64,000 nt of DNA from positions 59,186-123,185 of the forward strand of contig NZ_JACIZD010000005.1 in the NCBI RefSeq assembly GCF_014359565.1, written 5' to 3'. This DNA is from Immundisolibacter sp. (GTDB taxonomy: Bacteria; Pseudomonadota; Gammaproteobacteria; Immundisolibacterales; Immundisolibacteraceae). Made by a program: the position numbers and the translations under genes. Shown piece after piece: positions 34,793 through 43,620 of this stretch (the stretch's first letter is position 1; every line of letters begins with the position of its first letter). The notes under the pieces were generated by a model. The model had not been told where the DNA came from. It was given only the letters and a program-made list of their open reading frames with translations, and made no database searches.

Positions 34793-35530
34793 TCAGCCGG
34801 CGGCTTTCTTGGCTTCGACCAGCACCGTGTTGGCGTACAGCCACACCCCGATCATGCTGGCGAAATAGACGATGTCCGGCAGCTCGATGACACCGGTCTG
34901 GATGGCCTCGAAGTGCCGCAGGAAGCTGAGCGATGCCACCGCCTGCGTCAGCCAGGCCGGCGCCCAGGCACCGAAGAAATCGAGCACGATCGGCAGGCCG
35001 CTGACGATGAACAGAAAGCTCACCACCACCGACAGCACGAAGGCGATCACCTGGCTCTTGGTCAGCACCGAGATGCAGGCGCCGATGGCCAGGTACGCGC
35101 CGGCCATCAGCAGGCTGCCCAGATATCCGGCCACGATCGCGCCGTGGTCGGGATCACCGAGGTAGCTGACCGTGATCCAGATCGGGAAGGTCAGCGCCAG
35201 CGCCACCGCCGTGAACAGCCAGGCGGCCAGGAACTTGCCGACCACCGCCTGACCGGTGGTGATCGGCAGCGTCATCAGCAGCTCCAGCGTGCCGGTCTTG
35301 CGCTCCTCCGCCCACAGGCGCATCGCCACCGGCGGGATCAGCACCAGGTACAGGTACGGGTGGAACTGGAAGAACGGCAGCAGGTCAGCCTGCCCGCGGC
35401 TGAAGAACTGGCCCAGGTAGAACGTGAATATCCCGTTCAGGAACAGGAAGATCACGATGAACACATAGGCCAGCGGGGTGTAGAAATACGCGGCCAGTTC
35501 GCGCCGCAGCACCGTCAGCATGGCATTCAT
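34793..35530 (-). CDS. ABC-2 type transporter permease (GldF-like)
   Basis: 245 residues, about six membrane segments. The segment RLWAEERKTGTLELLMTLPI is the hallmark of the ABC-2 permease family; the N terminus has LRRELAAYFYTPLAYVFIVI, as in GldF. The stop of the ATPase gene overlaps this start by 4 bp, indicating coupling. Substrate unknown. Confidence 0.88.
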   Translation of the reverse strand: MNAMLTVLRRELAAYFYTPLAYVFIVIFLFLNGIFTFYLGQFFSRGQADLLPFFQFHPYLYLVLIPPVAMRLWAEERKTGTLELLMTLPITTGQAVVGKFLAAWLFTAVALALTFPIWITVSYLGDPDHGAIVAGYLGSLLMAGAYLAIGACISVLTKSQVIAFVLSVVVSFLFIVSGLPIVLDFFGAWAPAWLTQAVASLSFLRHFEAIQTGVIELPDIVYFASMIGVWLYANTVLVEAKKAAG

Positions 35531-36489
35531 GAACGCGTCTCCCGGCCGGCCACCTGGTGCGTCAGCTGACGGAATACGTCATCCAGGCGCCCCTGCTCCA
35601 CGTACAGCTCGTCGGCCTGCCAGCCGGCGCTGCGCAGCTTGTCGCCGACCGCCTCCAGAAGGCTGCGGCCGTGGCTGGCCAGCAGGCGCAGGCGGACCTG
35701 CCCGGCGGATTCCTCCAATACCTCCACCCGCTGCACGCCGGGCACGGCCGCCAGCTGCTCGCGCAGGTCGGCTGGCCCGCCGCTGAGCACAAGCACCACC
35801 GCGTTGTGGAACTGCGAGCGGCTGGCCAATTCCGCGGGCCGGCCATCGGCCAGCAGGCGCCCGCCGGCAATGATCACGGCGCGGCTGCAGATGGCCTCCA
35901 CCTCTTCCAGGATGTGGGTGGAGATGATGATCACCTTGTCGGCGGCGATGTCGCGGATCAGCTCGCGCACTTCATGCTTTTGATTGGGGTCCAGGCCGTC
36001 GGTGGGTTCGTCCAGAATCAAAACCGGCGGGTCGTGCAGGATGGCCTGCGCCAGGCCAACGCGGCGCTTGAAGCCCTTGGACAGGGTGTCGATGGACTGG
36101 TCCAGCACGCCGCGCAGCGCCATGCGGTCCACCACCGCGTCGATGCGCCGGCGCCGCACGGCCGGCTCCATGCCGCGCACGCTGGCGACGAAATCCAGAA
36201 ACCGCCGCGGCGTCATGTCGCCGTACAGCGGCGCGCCCTCCGGCAGATAACCGATGGCCGCCTTGATCGCCAGCGGCTGGCGGGCCAGGTCCATGCCGCA
36301 CACCTCAACCTGGCCGCTTGAGGGCGCCAGGTAGCCGGTGATCATCTTCATGGTGGTGGATTTGCCGGCACCGTTTGGCCCCAGAAACCCCACCACCTCG
36401 CCGCCGCCGACGCTGAACGACAAATCGTCCACCGCCCGCAGGGCACCGAAATCCTTGGTCAGATGCCTGACCGCGACCCCTGGCTGCAT
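35527..36489 (-). CDS. ABC transporter ATP-binding protein (GldA-like)
   Basis: 320 residues. Walker A GPNGAGKSTTMK, signature LSKGFKRRVGLAQ (with K in place of the second G), Walker B VLILDEPTDGLDPNQ and the H-loop ISTHILEEVE. A C-terminal region beyond residue 220 is typical for drug/lipid-type exporters. It is first in the four-gene operon and energises the adjacent permease. Confidence 0.92.
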   Translation of the reverse strand: MQPGVAVRHLTKDFGALRAVDDLSFSVGGGEVVGFLGPNGAGKSTTMKMITGYLAPSSGQVEVCGMDLARQPLAIKAAIGYLPEGAPLYGDMTPRRFLDFVASVRGMEPAVRRRRIDAVVDRMALRGVLDQSIDTLSKGFKRRVGLAQAILHDPPVLILDEPTDGLDPNQKHEVRELIRDIAADKVIIISTHILEEVEAICSRAVIIAGGRLLADGRPAELASRSQFHNAVVLVLSGGPADLREQLAAVPGVQRVEVLEESAGQVRLRLLASHGRSLLEAVGDKLRSAGWQADELYVEQGRLDDVFRQLTHQVAGRETRS

Positions 36490-36612
36490 GTTCCCCCTCG
36501 TGAAGCAATTCCCTGCCCGCCGCGTCGGCAGGGCAAAAGGCCCGGCATTCTAGCCACAAGCTCGAACTGGCGCCGCGGGTTCATGTGGCCCGAGGGCGCC
36601 GCCACGCATGAC

Positions 36613-36652
36613 GAATGGTGGGAGCGGCGCCCTCGCCGCAAATCTTCCGGCA
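36613..36652. repeat. GTGGGAG-type repeat, single copy
   Basis: Reads GGTGGGAGCGGCGCCCTCGC followed by CGCAAATCTTCC. It matches units at 43091 and 43171 and, inverted, at 18274. It lies in the divergent region between the ABC cluster and the amidase gene. Confidence 0.55.
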
Positions 36653-36703
36653 CCTTTCCCTACCATAGGCGCGATTCGACCACGACAGACCGAGGCGAGT
36701 TTC

Positions 36704-37531
36704 ATGAAGCAGGCATTCACGGCGGCAGTGGTACAGATGGTGTCCGGCAGCGACCTAGCGGCCAATCTGGCCAGTGCCGGCCGGCTGATCGGGCAGGCCG
36801 CGCAGGCCGGCGCCCGCCTGGTGGCGCTGCCGGAGAACTTCGCCCTGCTCGGCCGGCGCGAGCAGGACAAACTGGCCGTGGCCGAACCCGACGGCGCAGG
36901 CCCGATCCAGGATTTCCTGGCCGAGATGGCGCAGCGGCACGGCATTTATCTGGTCGGCGGCACCATCCCGCTGCACGGCGCGGACCCGCAGCGCGTGCGC
37001 GCCGCCTGCCTGCTGCACGGCCCCGACGGCCGGTGTCTGGCGCGCTACGACAAGATTCATCTGTTCGACGTGGAAGTCGGTGACCCGAGCAGCGGCGAGC
37101 GCTACCGCGAATCAGCCAGCATCGAGCCGGGCGACGCGGTAGTAACGGTGGACACCGAATTGGGCTGCATCGGCCTTGCCGTGTGTTACGACCTGCGTTT
37201 TCCGGAGCTGTTCCGCGCCCTGCTGGCCCGGGGCGCGCAAATCCTGGTCCTGCCGTCCGCCTTCACCGAAATCACCGGCGCCGCCCACTGGCATTTGCTG
37301 TGCCGCGCCCGTGCGGTCGAGAACCTTTGTTATCTCTTGGCGCCGGGCCAGGGCGGCCAGCACGACAACGGCCGGCGCACTTACGGCCACAGCCTGATTG
37401 CCGGTCCGTGGGGTGAGGTGCTGGCGGAATACGCCGACACGGGCGAGGGCGTTGCCTGCGCCCAGATCGACCTGGCCGCAATGGACCGCCTGCGGGCACG
37501 CTTTCCGGCGCTGCTGCATCGGCGGTTGTGA
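36704..37531 (+). CDS. Carbon-nitrogen hydrolase, Nit1/omega-amidase-like
   Basis: 275 residues from the ATG at 36704 (GAGG eight bases upstream); an ATG at 36608 would add an unrelated N terminus. The nitrilase-family triad is visible: Glu in LPENFALLG, Lys in YDKIHLFDVEV and Cys in GLAVCYDLRFPEL. The Nit1-like pattern suggests hydrolysis of deaminated glutathione (metabolite repair) or an omega-amidase. The substrate is inferred from family resemblance only. Confidence 0.88.
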   Translation: MKQAFTAAVVQMVSGSDLAANLASAGRLIGQAAQAGARLVALPENFALLGRREQDKLAVAEPDGAGPIQDFLAEMAQRHGIYLVGGTIPLHGADPQRVRAACLLHGPDGRCLARYDKIHLFDVEVGDPSSGERYRESASIEPGDAVVTVDTELGCIGLAVCYDLRFPELFRALLARGAQILVLPSAFTEITGAAHWHLLCRARAVENLCYLLAPGQGGQHDNGRRTYGHSLIAGPWGEVLAEYADTGEGVACAQIDLAAMDRLRARFPALLHRRL

Positions 37532-37826
37532 GCGCGCACCCGCCCAAGTCCCGGCCAGCCTGAAGGCCCGGGCGCAGGCCGGCGCGCGCACCGGGCCCTG
37601 ACGCTGGCGAACGATTCGGCACGGACAGCGGCGGATCCGACTCCGCCCGCCTGGCGCGGGGTGTCTCCGGCGTCGTAATGTCAGTGCATGGAGCCTGGGC
37701 GACAATGGCTTCAGGCCGGAGGTGTGAGCGATCACATCCCCGGATTGACCAAGGCCTGTCAGGTTGATCAGGCTTGGGCTTTGCGATGTCGTCCTGTGTG
37801 CAACTGAAACCCGGAAATAAGCCCCC

Positions 37827-39251
37827 ATGATCATCCCCGTCATCCTGTCCGGCGGCGCCGGTACGCGCCTGTGGCCGCTGTCGCGCGAGCTGTACCCGAA
37901 ACAGTTTTTGCCGCTCACCGGCGAGCGCAGCCTGCTGCAGCAGACCGTGCTGCGCCTGCAGGGTCTGCCCGAGCTGGCGCCGCCGCTGGTGGTGTGCAAC
38001 GAGGAGCATCGCTTCCTGGTGGCCGAGCAGTTGCGCGCGGTGGGTGAGGCGGGCGGCGAGATTCTGCTCGAGCCGGCCGGGCGCAATACCGCGCCGGCAG
38101 TGGCACTGGCGGCGCTGCGGGTAAAGGCGCGCGGCGACGATAACGCGCTGCTGCTGGTGTTGCCGTCGGACCACGTGATTGCCGATGCCGCGGCCTTGCA
38201 GCGCGCGGTGAGCGCCGGCGTGCCCGCGGCGCGGGACGGCGGGCTGGTGACCTTCGGTGTGTTGCCGACACGGCCGGAGACCGGTTTCGGTTATATCCGC
38301 ACCGGCGCCGTGCCCGCCGGCGGGCTGTCGGCGCAGCCGGTATTGGCCTTTGTCGAAAAGCCGGATGCCGAGCGTGCCGCGGCCTATGTGGCCAGCGGCG
38401 AGTACCTGTGGAACGGCGGCATGTTCCTGTTCGGCGCCGATGCCTATCTTGCCGAGCTGGAACGCCATGCGCCGGCCATCCTGGCGGCCTGTCGAGCAGC
38501 CAGCGAGGGTGCGCGGGTGGATATGGACTTCGTGCGCGTGCAGCGCGAGCCGTTCCTGGCGGCGCCGAGCGACTCCATCGACTACGCCGTCATGGAACGC
38601 ACCGACCGCGCCATGGTGGTGCCGCTGGATGCCGGCTGGAGCGACGTCGGCTCCTGGGACGCCTTGCTCGAGGCGCAGCCGGCCGACGCCCACGGCAACG
38701 TGATTTCCGGCGACGTGCTGACCGAGGATGTGTCCGGCAGCCTGATCCGCAGCGAGGGCCGGCTGGTGGCGGCGCTGGGGGTGAGCAATCACATCATCGT
38801 CGAGACCGCCGATGCCGTGCTGGTGGCCGACCGCTCGCGCGCCCAGGACGTCAAGCGCCTGGTCGAGCGGCTCAAGGCCGAGCAGCGCGACGAACCGCTG
38901 GTGCATCGGCAGGTGTTTCGACCCTGGGGCTCGTACGAGGGGCTGGTGCAGACCGAGCGCTTTCAGGTCAAGCGCATCATCGTCAAACCCGGCGCCAGCC
39001 TGTCGCTGCAGATGCACCACCACCGCGCCGAGCACTGGGTGGTGGTCAAGGGCACCGCCAGCGTGACCTGCGGCGACGAGGTGCGCTTGCTGACCGAGGA
39101 TCAGTCCACGTACATCCCGCTGGGCACCGCCCACCGCCTGCAGAACCCGGGCCGCATCGACCTGGAGATCATCGAGGTGCAATCCGGCAGCTACCTCGGC
39201 GAGGACGACATCGTCCGTTTCGAGGACCACTACGGGCGCAGCGGTACGTGA
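37827..39251 (+). CDS. manC: Mannose-1-phosphate guanylyltransferase / mannose-6-phosphate isomerase
   Basis: 474 residues. The N-terminal nucleotidyltransferase has SGGAGTRLWPLSRELYPKQF and FVEKPDAERAA; the C-terminal cupin domain has RPWGSYEGLVQTERFQVKRI and KPGASLSLQMHHHRAEHW, the type II phosphomannose isomerase. It makes GDP-mannose for polysaccharide synthesis. A glycosyltransferase start overlaps its stop (TGATG), followed by an O-antigen ligase-like gene. The region 37532-37826 before it has no gene. Confidence 0.94.
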   Translation: MIIPVILSGGAGTRLWPLSRELYPKQFLPLTGERSLLQQTVLRLQGLPELAPPLVVCNEEHRFLVAEQLRAVGEAGGEILLEPAGRNTAPAVALAALRVKARGDDNALLLVLPSDHVIADAAALQRAVSAGVPAARDGGLVTFGVLPTRPETGFGYIRTGAVPAGGLSAQPVLAFVEKPDAERAAAYVASGEYLWNGGMFLFGADAYLAELERHAPAILAACRAASEGARVDMDFVRVQREPFLAAPSDSIDYAVMERTDRAMVVPLDAGWSDVGSWDALLEAQPADAHGNVISGDVLTEDVSGSLIRSEGRLVAALGVSNHIIVETADAVLVADRSRAQDVKRLVERLKAEQRDEPLVHRQVFRPWGSYEGLVQTERFQVKRIIVKPGASLSLQMHHHRAEHWVVVKGTASVTCGDEVRLLTEDQSTYIPLGTAHRLQNPGRIDLEIIEVQSGSYLGEDDIVRFEDHYGRSGT

Positions 39252-40369
39252 TGGTGGCGGTCGAGCGGCCGCTGCGGGTGCTGCATCTGTGCCCGGATAC
39301 CCGTTATCTGACCGAGCTGTTCACGCTGTATCGGAACGCGCTGGACCAGCCGCCGTTCCAGAGCACGCTGGTTTTTCTGCGCGGCAAACCGGACGCCGCA
39401 CTGGCGCAGCACATGGGCGAACGGGTGCAGTTTCTGGACCTGCCGCGTCGGGCGCTGGAAGGCCTGCGCCTGCCGGCCCTATGGCGACTGTGGCGGTCCT
39501 GCCGGGGCCAGCGCTTCGATCTGGTGGTGGCGCATCGCTTCAAGGCGCTCACGCTGGGACTGGCCTTGTGCCGCTTGCGCGTGGCGCGGCATGTGCTGGG
39601 CGTGGTGCACGAGATCGGGCAGTTCGACGGCCGCCGCCGCCGCGTGATCGAGCGCGCCCGCACGGCGCCGCTGACCCTGCTCGGTGTGTCCGAGGCGGCG
39701 CGGGTCGATCTTGTTGTGCGTTTTCCGACCTTTCCGGCCGCGCGCATCAAGGCGCTGCCCAACGCGGTAGAGGACCACCCCTTGCTGTCGCGCGCGCAGG
39801 CGCTTGCAGTGCTCCGGCTGGCACCGGATCGCTTCTGGTTCGGGTCCATCGGCCGGCTGGTGTCGATCAAGGGCTACGATCTACTGCTGCGCGCCTTCGC
39901 GCCACTGGCGCATGAAATCCCCGGGCTGGGGCTGGCCCTGGTCGGCACGGGACGGGAGGAAGCGGCTTTGCGTGCGCTCAGCCACGACCTGGGCACCGAA
40001 GAACAGGTCGCGTTCTGCGGTTGGCGGGCGGATGTGCGCAGCCTACTCAGTGCCTTCGAGGTGTGTGTGTTTCCCTCCCGGGATGAGGGTTTCGGACTGG
40101 CGATCGCCGAGGCCATGGTGGCTGAGCGCCCGGTGATTGCGTCCGCGGTTGGCGGCGTGCCCGAGTTGCTGGGCGATGAGGCCTTGCTGGTGCCACCCAA
40201 TGAACCGGCGGCGCTGACGGCCGCCCTGCGCCGGCTGTACGACGACCCCGCACTGCGCGCGGCGATGGGGGCTGCGCTGCGCGCGCGCTGGCAGGCTAGA
40301 TTCTCGCCGGCACAGTTTGCGACGCGCTTGCAGGCAGCTGCGCGTGAGGCGGCCGGAGCGGCGAGGTGA
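39251..40369 (+). CDS. Glycosyltransferase, GT4 family
   Basis: 372 residues, start chosen at the ATG overlapping the manC stop; no leader sequence. The C-terminal GT-B domain shows ALPNAVEDHPLLSRAQ, GSIGRLVSIKGYDLLLRAF and the EX7E motif in PSRDEGFGLAIAEAM. The N-terminal half has FDLVVAHRFKALTLG. It probably adds a sugar, possibly mannose from the GDP-mannose made by ManC, to a cell-surface glycan on the cytoplasmic side. Confidence 0.9.
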   Translation: MVAVERPLRVLHLCPDTRYLTELFTLYRNALDQPPFQSTLVFLRGKPDAALAQHMGERVQFLDLPRRALEGLRLPALWRLWRSCRGQRFDLVVAHRFKALTLGLALCRLRVARHVLGVVHEIGQFDGRRRRVIERARTAPLTLLGVSEAARVDLVVRFPTFPAARIKALPNAVEDHPLLSRAQALAVLRLAPDRFWFGSIGRLVSIKGYDLLLRAFAPLAHEIPGLGLALVGTGREEAALRALSHDLGTEEQVAFCGWRADVRSLLSAFEVCVFPSRDEGFGLAIAEAMVAERPVIASAVGGVPELLGDEALLVPPNEPAALTAALRRLYDDPALRAAMGAALRARWQARFSPAQFATRLQAAAREAAGAAR

Positions 40370-41604
40370 GCGTCGCCCGCCGCTGGACCGTCTGGCGCGC
40401 GCGCGGGCCGGAGCGGCTCGCCTTGACGCTCGGCATATTCCTGGCCGGCTTTTTTCTGCTGCCGTCCGGCAAGGCGCTGAACAATGTCTACTACGCGCTG
40501 GTGCTGGCGCCGGCGCTGTTTCTGCTGCGCGGCGCCGACTGGCGCTGGCTGGCCGGCAGCAACATGTGGCGTCTGGCCATGCTGCTGCTGGCGTATCTGA
40601 CCCTGAGCGGGCTGTGGTCGGCCGGCTTTACATTCGATGACTGGCTGCACGAGGCCAAGGCCCTGCCGTACCTGGCCGTGTATCTGGCGGTGCTGGCATG
40701 CGTTTGCGTGCGAAGGCCCGCGGCGTGGGAACGCCTGCTGCGCGGCGTCGCAGTGGCCGCCGTGGTCGGCACGCTGCTGTCGGTAGCGCTCTACTATCGG
40801 GCCGTGCCATGGCCGGCGCGCCTGGAGTTTCAGGCCGCCGTCTACAACGCCAACGAAGGGGCAACGCTGCTTGCCGGCTGTCTGATGCTGGTGCTGTTTC
40901 ACATTCTGCCGGCGGCGCGCGGGCGTTGGCGGCAGGCCGGCTGGCTGCTAGCAGCCCTGGTGCTGGCCACTGGCATCGTGCTGACCGGCAGTCGCATGCC
41001 ACTGGCGGCTGCCGTGGCGTGTACCGCACTGGGATTTGCGTTGCGCCGGCAGTGGCGGCTGCTCGGGCTACTTGCGGCCGCAGGCGCGCTGGCCCTGGGC
41101 CTGTTGCTGGTCGAGGGTGGCCACGCCCGGCCGGCGCTGGAAAGGGGCGACTCCTACCGGCTGGCCATCTGGCAGCAGTTTGCCGCCAGGGTGGCCCACA
41201 GACCCTGGCTAGGCGAAGGTGTCCTTACCGACGATACGACGCAGATTGCCGCCCCGGATCCAGGCGCGCCACCGCTGACCATGAATCACCCGCACAGCGT
41301 GTACCTGGCAACCGCACTCTACGGCGGGCTGCCGGCGCTGGGCCTGCTGGCGGCCGTGGTCGCCTCCGCCCTTTGGCAGGGAATGCTCGCGGCCCGGCGC
41401 GGTCAGCCGGCCTGGCTGCTTGTGCTGCTGGTCGGGCTGCTGTGCATGCTCACCGACGGCGACCGTTTGCTGCACGCGCCGCGTGGCATCTGGTTCTATT
41501 TCTGGCTGCCGGTGGGCGTGCTGCTGGCGACGCAGGCACAGGCCGGCGGCACCCACGCCAGTCTCACAGCCACACGCTGCCGCCGACCGTCGGGGAAGCG
41601 CTGA
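40366..41604 (+). CDS. O-antigen ligase family membrane protein (WaaL/Wzy-like)
   Basis: 412 residues, GTG start overlapping the previous stop (GTGA). About ten to eleven hydrophobic helices and a long periplasmic loop with SYRLAIWQQFAARVAHRPWL and NHPHSVYLATALYGG, which carries the His expected in Wzy_C/WaaL proteins. It would ligate or polymerise glycan on the periplasmic side. WaaL and Wzy cannot be separated from sequence alone. Confidence 0.82.
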   Translation: MSVARRWTVWRARGPERLALTLGIFLAGFFLLPSGKALNNVYYALVLAPALFLLRGADWRWLAGSNMWRLAMLLLAYLTLSGLWSAGFTFDDWLHEAKALPYLAVYLAVLACVCVRRPAAWERLLRGVAVAAVVGTLLSVALYYRAVPWPARLEFQAAVYNANEGATLLAGCLMLVLFHILPAARGRWRQAGWLLAALVLATGIVLTGSRMPLAAAVACTALGFALRRQWRLLGLLAAAGALALGLLLVEGGHARPALERGDSYRLAIWQQFAARVAHRPWLGEGVLTDDTTQIAAPDPGAPPLTMNHPHSVYLATALYGGLPALGLLAAVVASALWQGMLAARRGQPAWLLVLLVGLLCMLTDGDRLLHAPRGIWFYFWLPVGVLLATQAQAGGTHASLTATRCRRPSGKR

Positions 41605-41610
41605 GCGTGA

Positions 41611-41676
41611 TGATCGCCCGGCAAAGCCGGGCTCCCCACGGCGCGATAGTCGCCCGGCGCGGCCGGGTTCCTGCAC
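41611..41676. repeat. GCCCGGC-palindrome repeat, tandem pair
   Basis: Unit one has core GCCCGGC-AAA-GCCGGGC (41616-41632); unit two reads GTCGCCCGGCGCGGCCGGGT (41650-41668) followed by TCCTGCAC. They directly follow the O-antigen ligase-like gene. Confidence 0.65.
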
Positions 41677-41881
41677 AGCGCGTGACGGCACTGCGGGAAA
41701 GGCTGAATGCTTCAGGGTCTCCTCAGGTGGCCGCCGGCAGCCGGATCGCTCAAAATGATTGGACAATCGCCGTTTGCGACCCGCGTTCGCACGGGCCGCG
41801 GGCCCGATTCGCGCCGTTGCCGGGCGGCAATCGGCGCTTCAGGGTTTCACGATTGAAAGACAATCACATGACGGGGCACAG

Positions 41882-43036
41882 ATGCACGACAAGACGATAA
41901 GGATCGCGATCATCGGCGTGGGCAATTGCGCCAGCTCCCTGGTGCAGGGCATCCATTACTACCGCGGGCGCGATCCGCAGGACGCCATCGGTCTCATGCA
42001 CTGGGACATCGGCGGTTATGCGCCGGGCGACATCGAGGTCGTGGCCGCCTTCGACATCGACCGGCGCAAGCTGGGCCGCGACGTGGCCGAGGCGATCTTC
42101 GCGCCACCGAACTGCACCACCGTGTTCTGCGCCGAGGTGCCGCCAAGCGGCACGCTGGTTCGCATGGGCCGCGCGCTGGACGGCTACTCCGAGCACATGG
42201 CCGACTATCCCGACGCGCGCACCTTCCTGGTGGCCGACGCGCCGCAGCCGGACCAGGCCGAGGTGGTGCGCGTGCTGCGCGAGGCGCGCGCCGACATGGT
42301 GCTCAACTATCTGCCGGTGGGCTCCGAGGAGGCCACGCGCTTTTATGCCGAGTGCGCGCTGCAGGCCGGCTGCGGCTTCGTGAACAACATGCCGGTGTTC
42401 ATCGCCAGCGACCCGACCTGGGCCAAGCGCTTCGAGGCCGCCGGCCTGCCGATCATCGGTGATGACATCAAGGCGCAGCTGGGCGCCACCATCACCCACC
42501 GGGCGCTGACCGACCTGTGCCGCAAGCGCGGCGTGACCATCGATCGCACCTATCAGCTGAACACCGGCGGCAACACCGATTTTCTGAACATGCTCAACCT
42601 GAGCCGGCTGAAGTCGAAAAAGCGCTCCAAGACCGAGGCCGTGCAGTCGGTGGCGGCCATTCGCTTCGACGACGAGAACATCCACGTCGGCCCGTCCGAC
42701 TACGTGGCCTGGCAGAACGACAACAAGGTCTGCTTCCTGCGCCTGGAGGGACGCATGTTCGGCGATGTGCCGTTCAACCTGGAATTGCGCCTGTCGGTGG
42801 AGGACTCGCCCAACTCGGCCGGCGTGGCCATCGACATGATCCGCTGCTGCAAGCTGGCGCTGGATCGCGGCGAGGGTGGCGTGCTTTATCCGCCGTCGGC
42901 GTTCTTCTGCAAGCACCCGCCGGTGCAGTACACCGACGACGACGCCTACCGCCTGACCGAGGCTTTCATCGACGGCACCTGGAAGGAAAAACTGGCCGAA
43001 GTGGCGGCGCAGCGGGCAGCGGCCGGCGGCACCTGA
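41882..43036 (+). CDS. myo-Inositol-1-phosphate synthase
   Basis: 384 residues from the ATG at 41882. It shows the NAD fold IAIIGVGNCASSLVQGIHYY and the short prokaryotic-type inositol phosphate synthase pattern: FVNNMPVFIASDP, GDDIKAQLGATITHR, YQLNTGGNTDFLNML, EDSPNSAGVAIDMIRCCK. It converts glucose-6-phosphate to inositol-3-phosphate (1L-myo-inositol-1-phosphate). No inositol monophosphatase or PI-synthase gene is adjacent. It lies after the polysaccharide genes, so the product might feed an inositol phospholipid, a glycan or an osmolyte. Confidence 0.9.
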   Translation: MHDKTIRIAIIGVGNCASSLVQGIHYYRGRDPQDAIGLMHWDIGGYAPGDIEVVAAFDIDRRKLGRDVAEAIFAPPNCTTVFCAEVPPSGTLVRMGRALDGYSEHMADYPDARTFLVADAPQPDQAEVVRVLREARADMVLNYLPVGSEEATRFYAECALQAGCGFVNNMPVFIASDPTWAKRFEAAGLPIIGDDIKAQLGATITHRALTDLCRKRGVTIDRTYQLNTGGNTDFLNMLNLSRLKSKKRSKTEAVQSVAAIRFDDENIHVGPSDYVAWQNDNKVCFLRLEGRMFGDVPFNLELRLSVEDSPNSAGVAIDMIRCCKLALDRGEGGVLYPPSAFFCKHPPVQYTDDDAYRLTEAFIDGTWKEKLAEVAAQRAAAGGT

Positions 43037-43049
43037 CGGCCAGGCCGGG

Positions 43050-43194
43050 CATCGTTCGGCCCGGGGGCGGGCCTCCAACGGTCGATGTCTCGTGGGAGCG
43101 GCCCCCCCCGCCGCGAATCTTCCAACCAAGCATTCGGCCCGGGGGCGGGCCTCCCACATTGCTTGCCCGTGGGAGCGGCGCCCGCGCCGCGAAT
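43050..43194. repeat. GTGGGAG-type palindromic repeat array (two tandem pairs)
   Basis: Two successive modules, each made of CGGCCCGGGGGCGGGCCTCC and GTGGGAGCGGC...CCGCGAAT in inverted relation, occupy the gap after the inositol-phosphate synthase. The first copy has an eight-C run (43102-43109), the second reads GCGGCGCCCGCGCCGCGAAT. Parts are identical to 18237-18263 on the opposite strand. Confidence 0.7.
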
Positions 43195-43223
43195 GGCCTT
43201 GTCCGGGTCGTGGCCGCAGCCCT

Positions 43224-43616
43224 TTATGGCCCGTCGGCGATGATCGCATCGGCCTCGATCTCGACCAGAACGTCCGGCTCGAACAAGGCATTGACGCCGA
43301 TCAGGCTGCTGGCCGGCGGGTGCTCGGCAAAGGCCTCGCAGTGGGCGCGGGCAACCGCTTCCCATTCCGTGATGTCGACGATGAACACGCGCGTGCGGAT
43401 CACATCCGCCAGGCTGCCGCCGACCGCTGCCAGCGCTGTTTGCAGGTTCTCGATTGCCTGGCGGGCCTGGGCGTACGCGCCGCCGGGCACGATGTGGCCG
43501 TCGATGTCGCGCCCGGTGCTGCCGGACACCGCCACGTGCGGGCCGCGGCGCACCGCCTGGCAAAAACCGAAGGCCTCTTCGCCAAAGCTGCCGACGGCAT
43601 AACGACTCAGTTGCAT
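43224..43616 (-). CDS. RidA/YjgF family enamine-imine deaminase
   Basis: 130 residues. The family pattern includes VAVSGSTGRDIDG, QARQAIENLQTALAAVGGSL, the conserved Arg in VIRTRVFIVD and a Glu near the C terminus (VEIEADAI). RidA removes reactive enamines/imines formed by PLP enzymes such as threonine dehydratase. The neighbouring alr encodes a PLP enzyme and starts the same minus-strand unit; 4 bp separate the genes. The GSTGRDIDG region marks one of the divergent Rid subfamilies. Confidence 0.87.
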   Translation of the reverse strand: MQLSRYAVGSFGEEAFGFCQAVRRGPHVAVSGSTGRDIDGHIVPGGAYAQARQAIENLQTALAAVGGSLADVIRTRVFIVDITEWEAVARAHCEAFAEHPPASSLIGVNALFEPDVLVEIEADAIIADGP

Positions 43617-43620
43617 GGCC

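Noticed and set aside
43050..43194. CRISPR-like array after the inositol-phosphate synthase gene
   Set aside because: There are only two modules, they are inverted palindromic units, spacers are not of uniform length and no cas gene is present.
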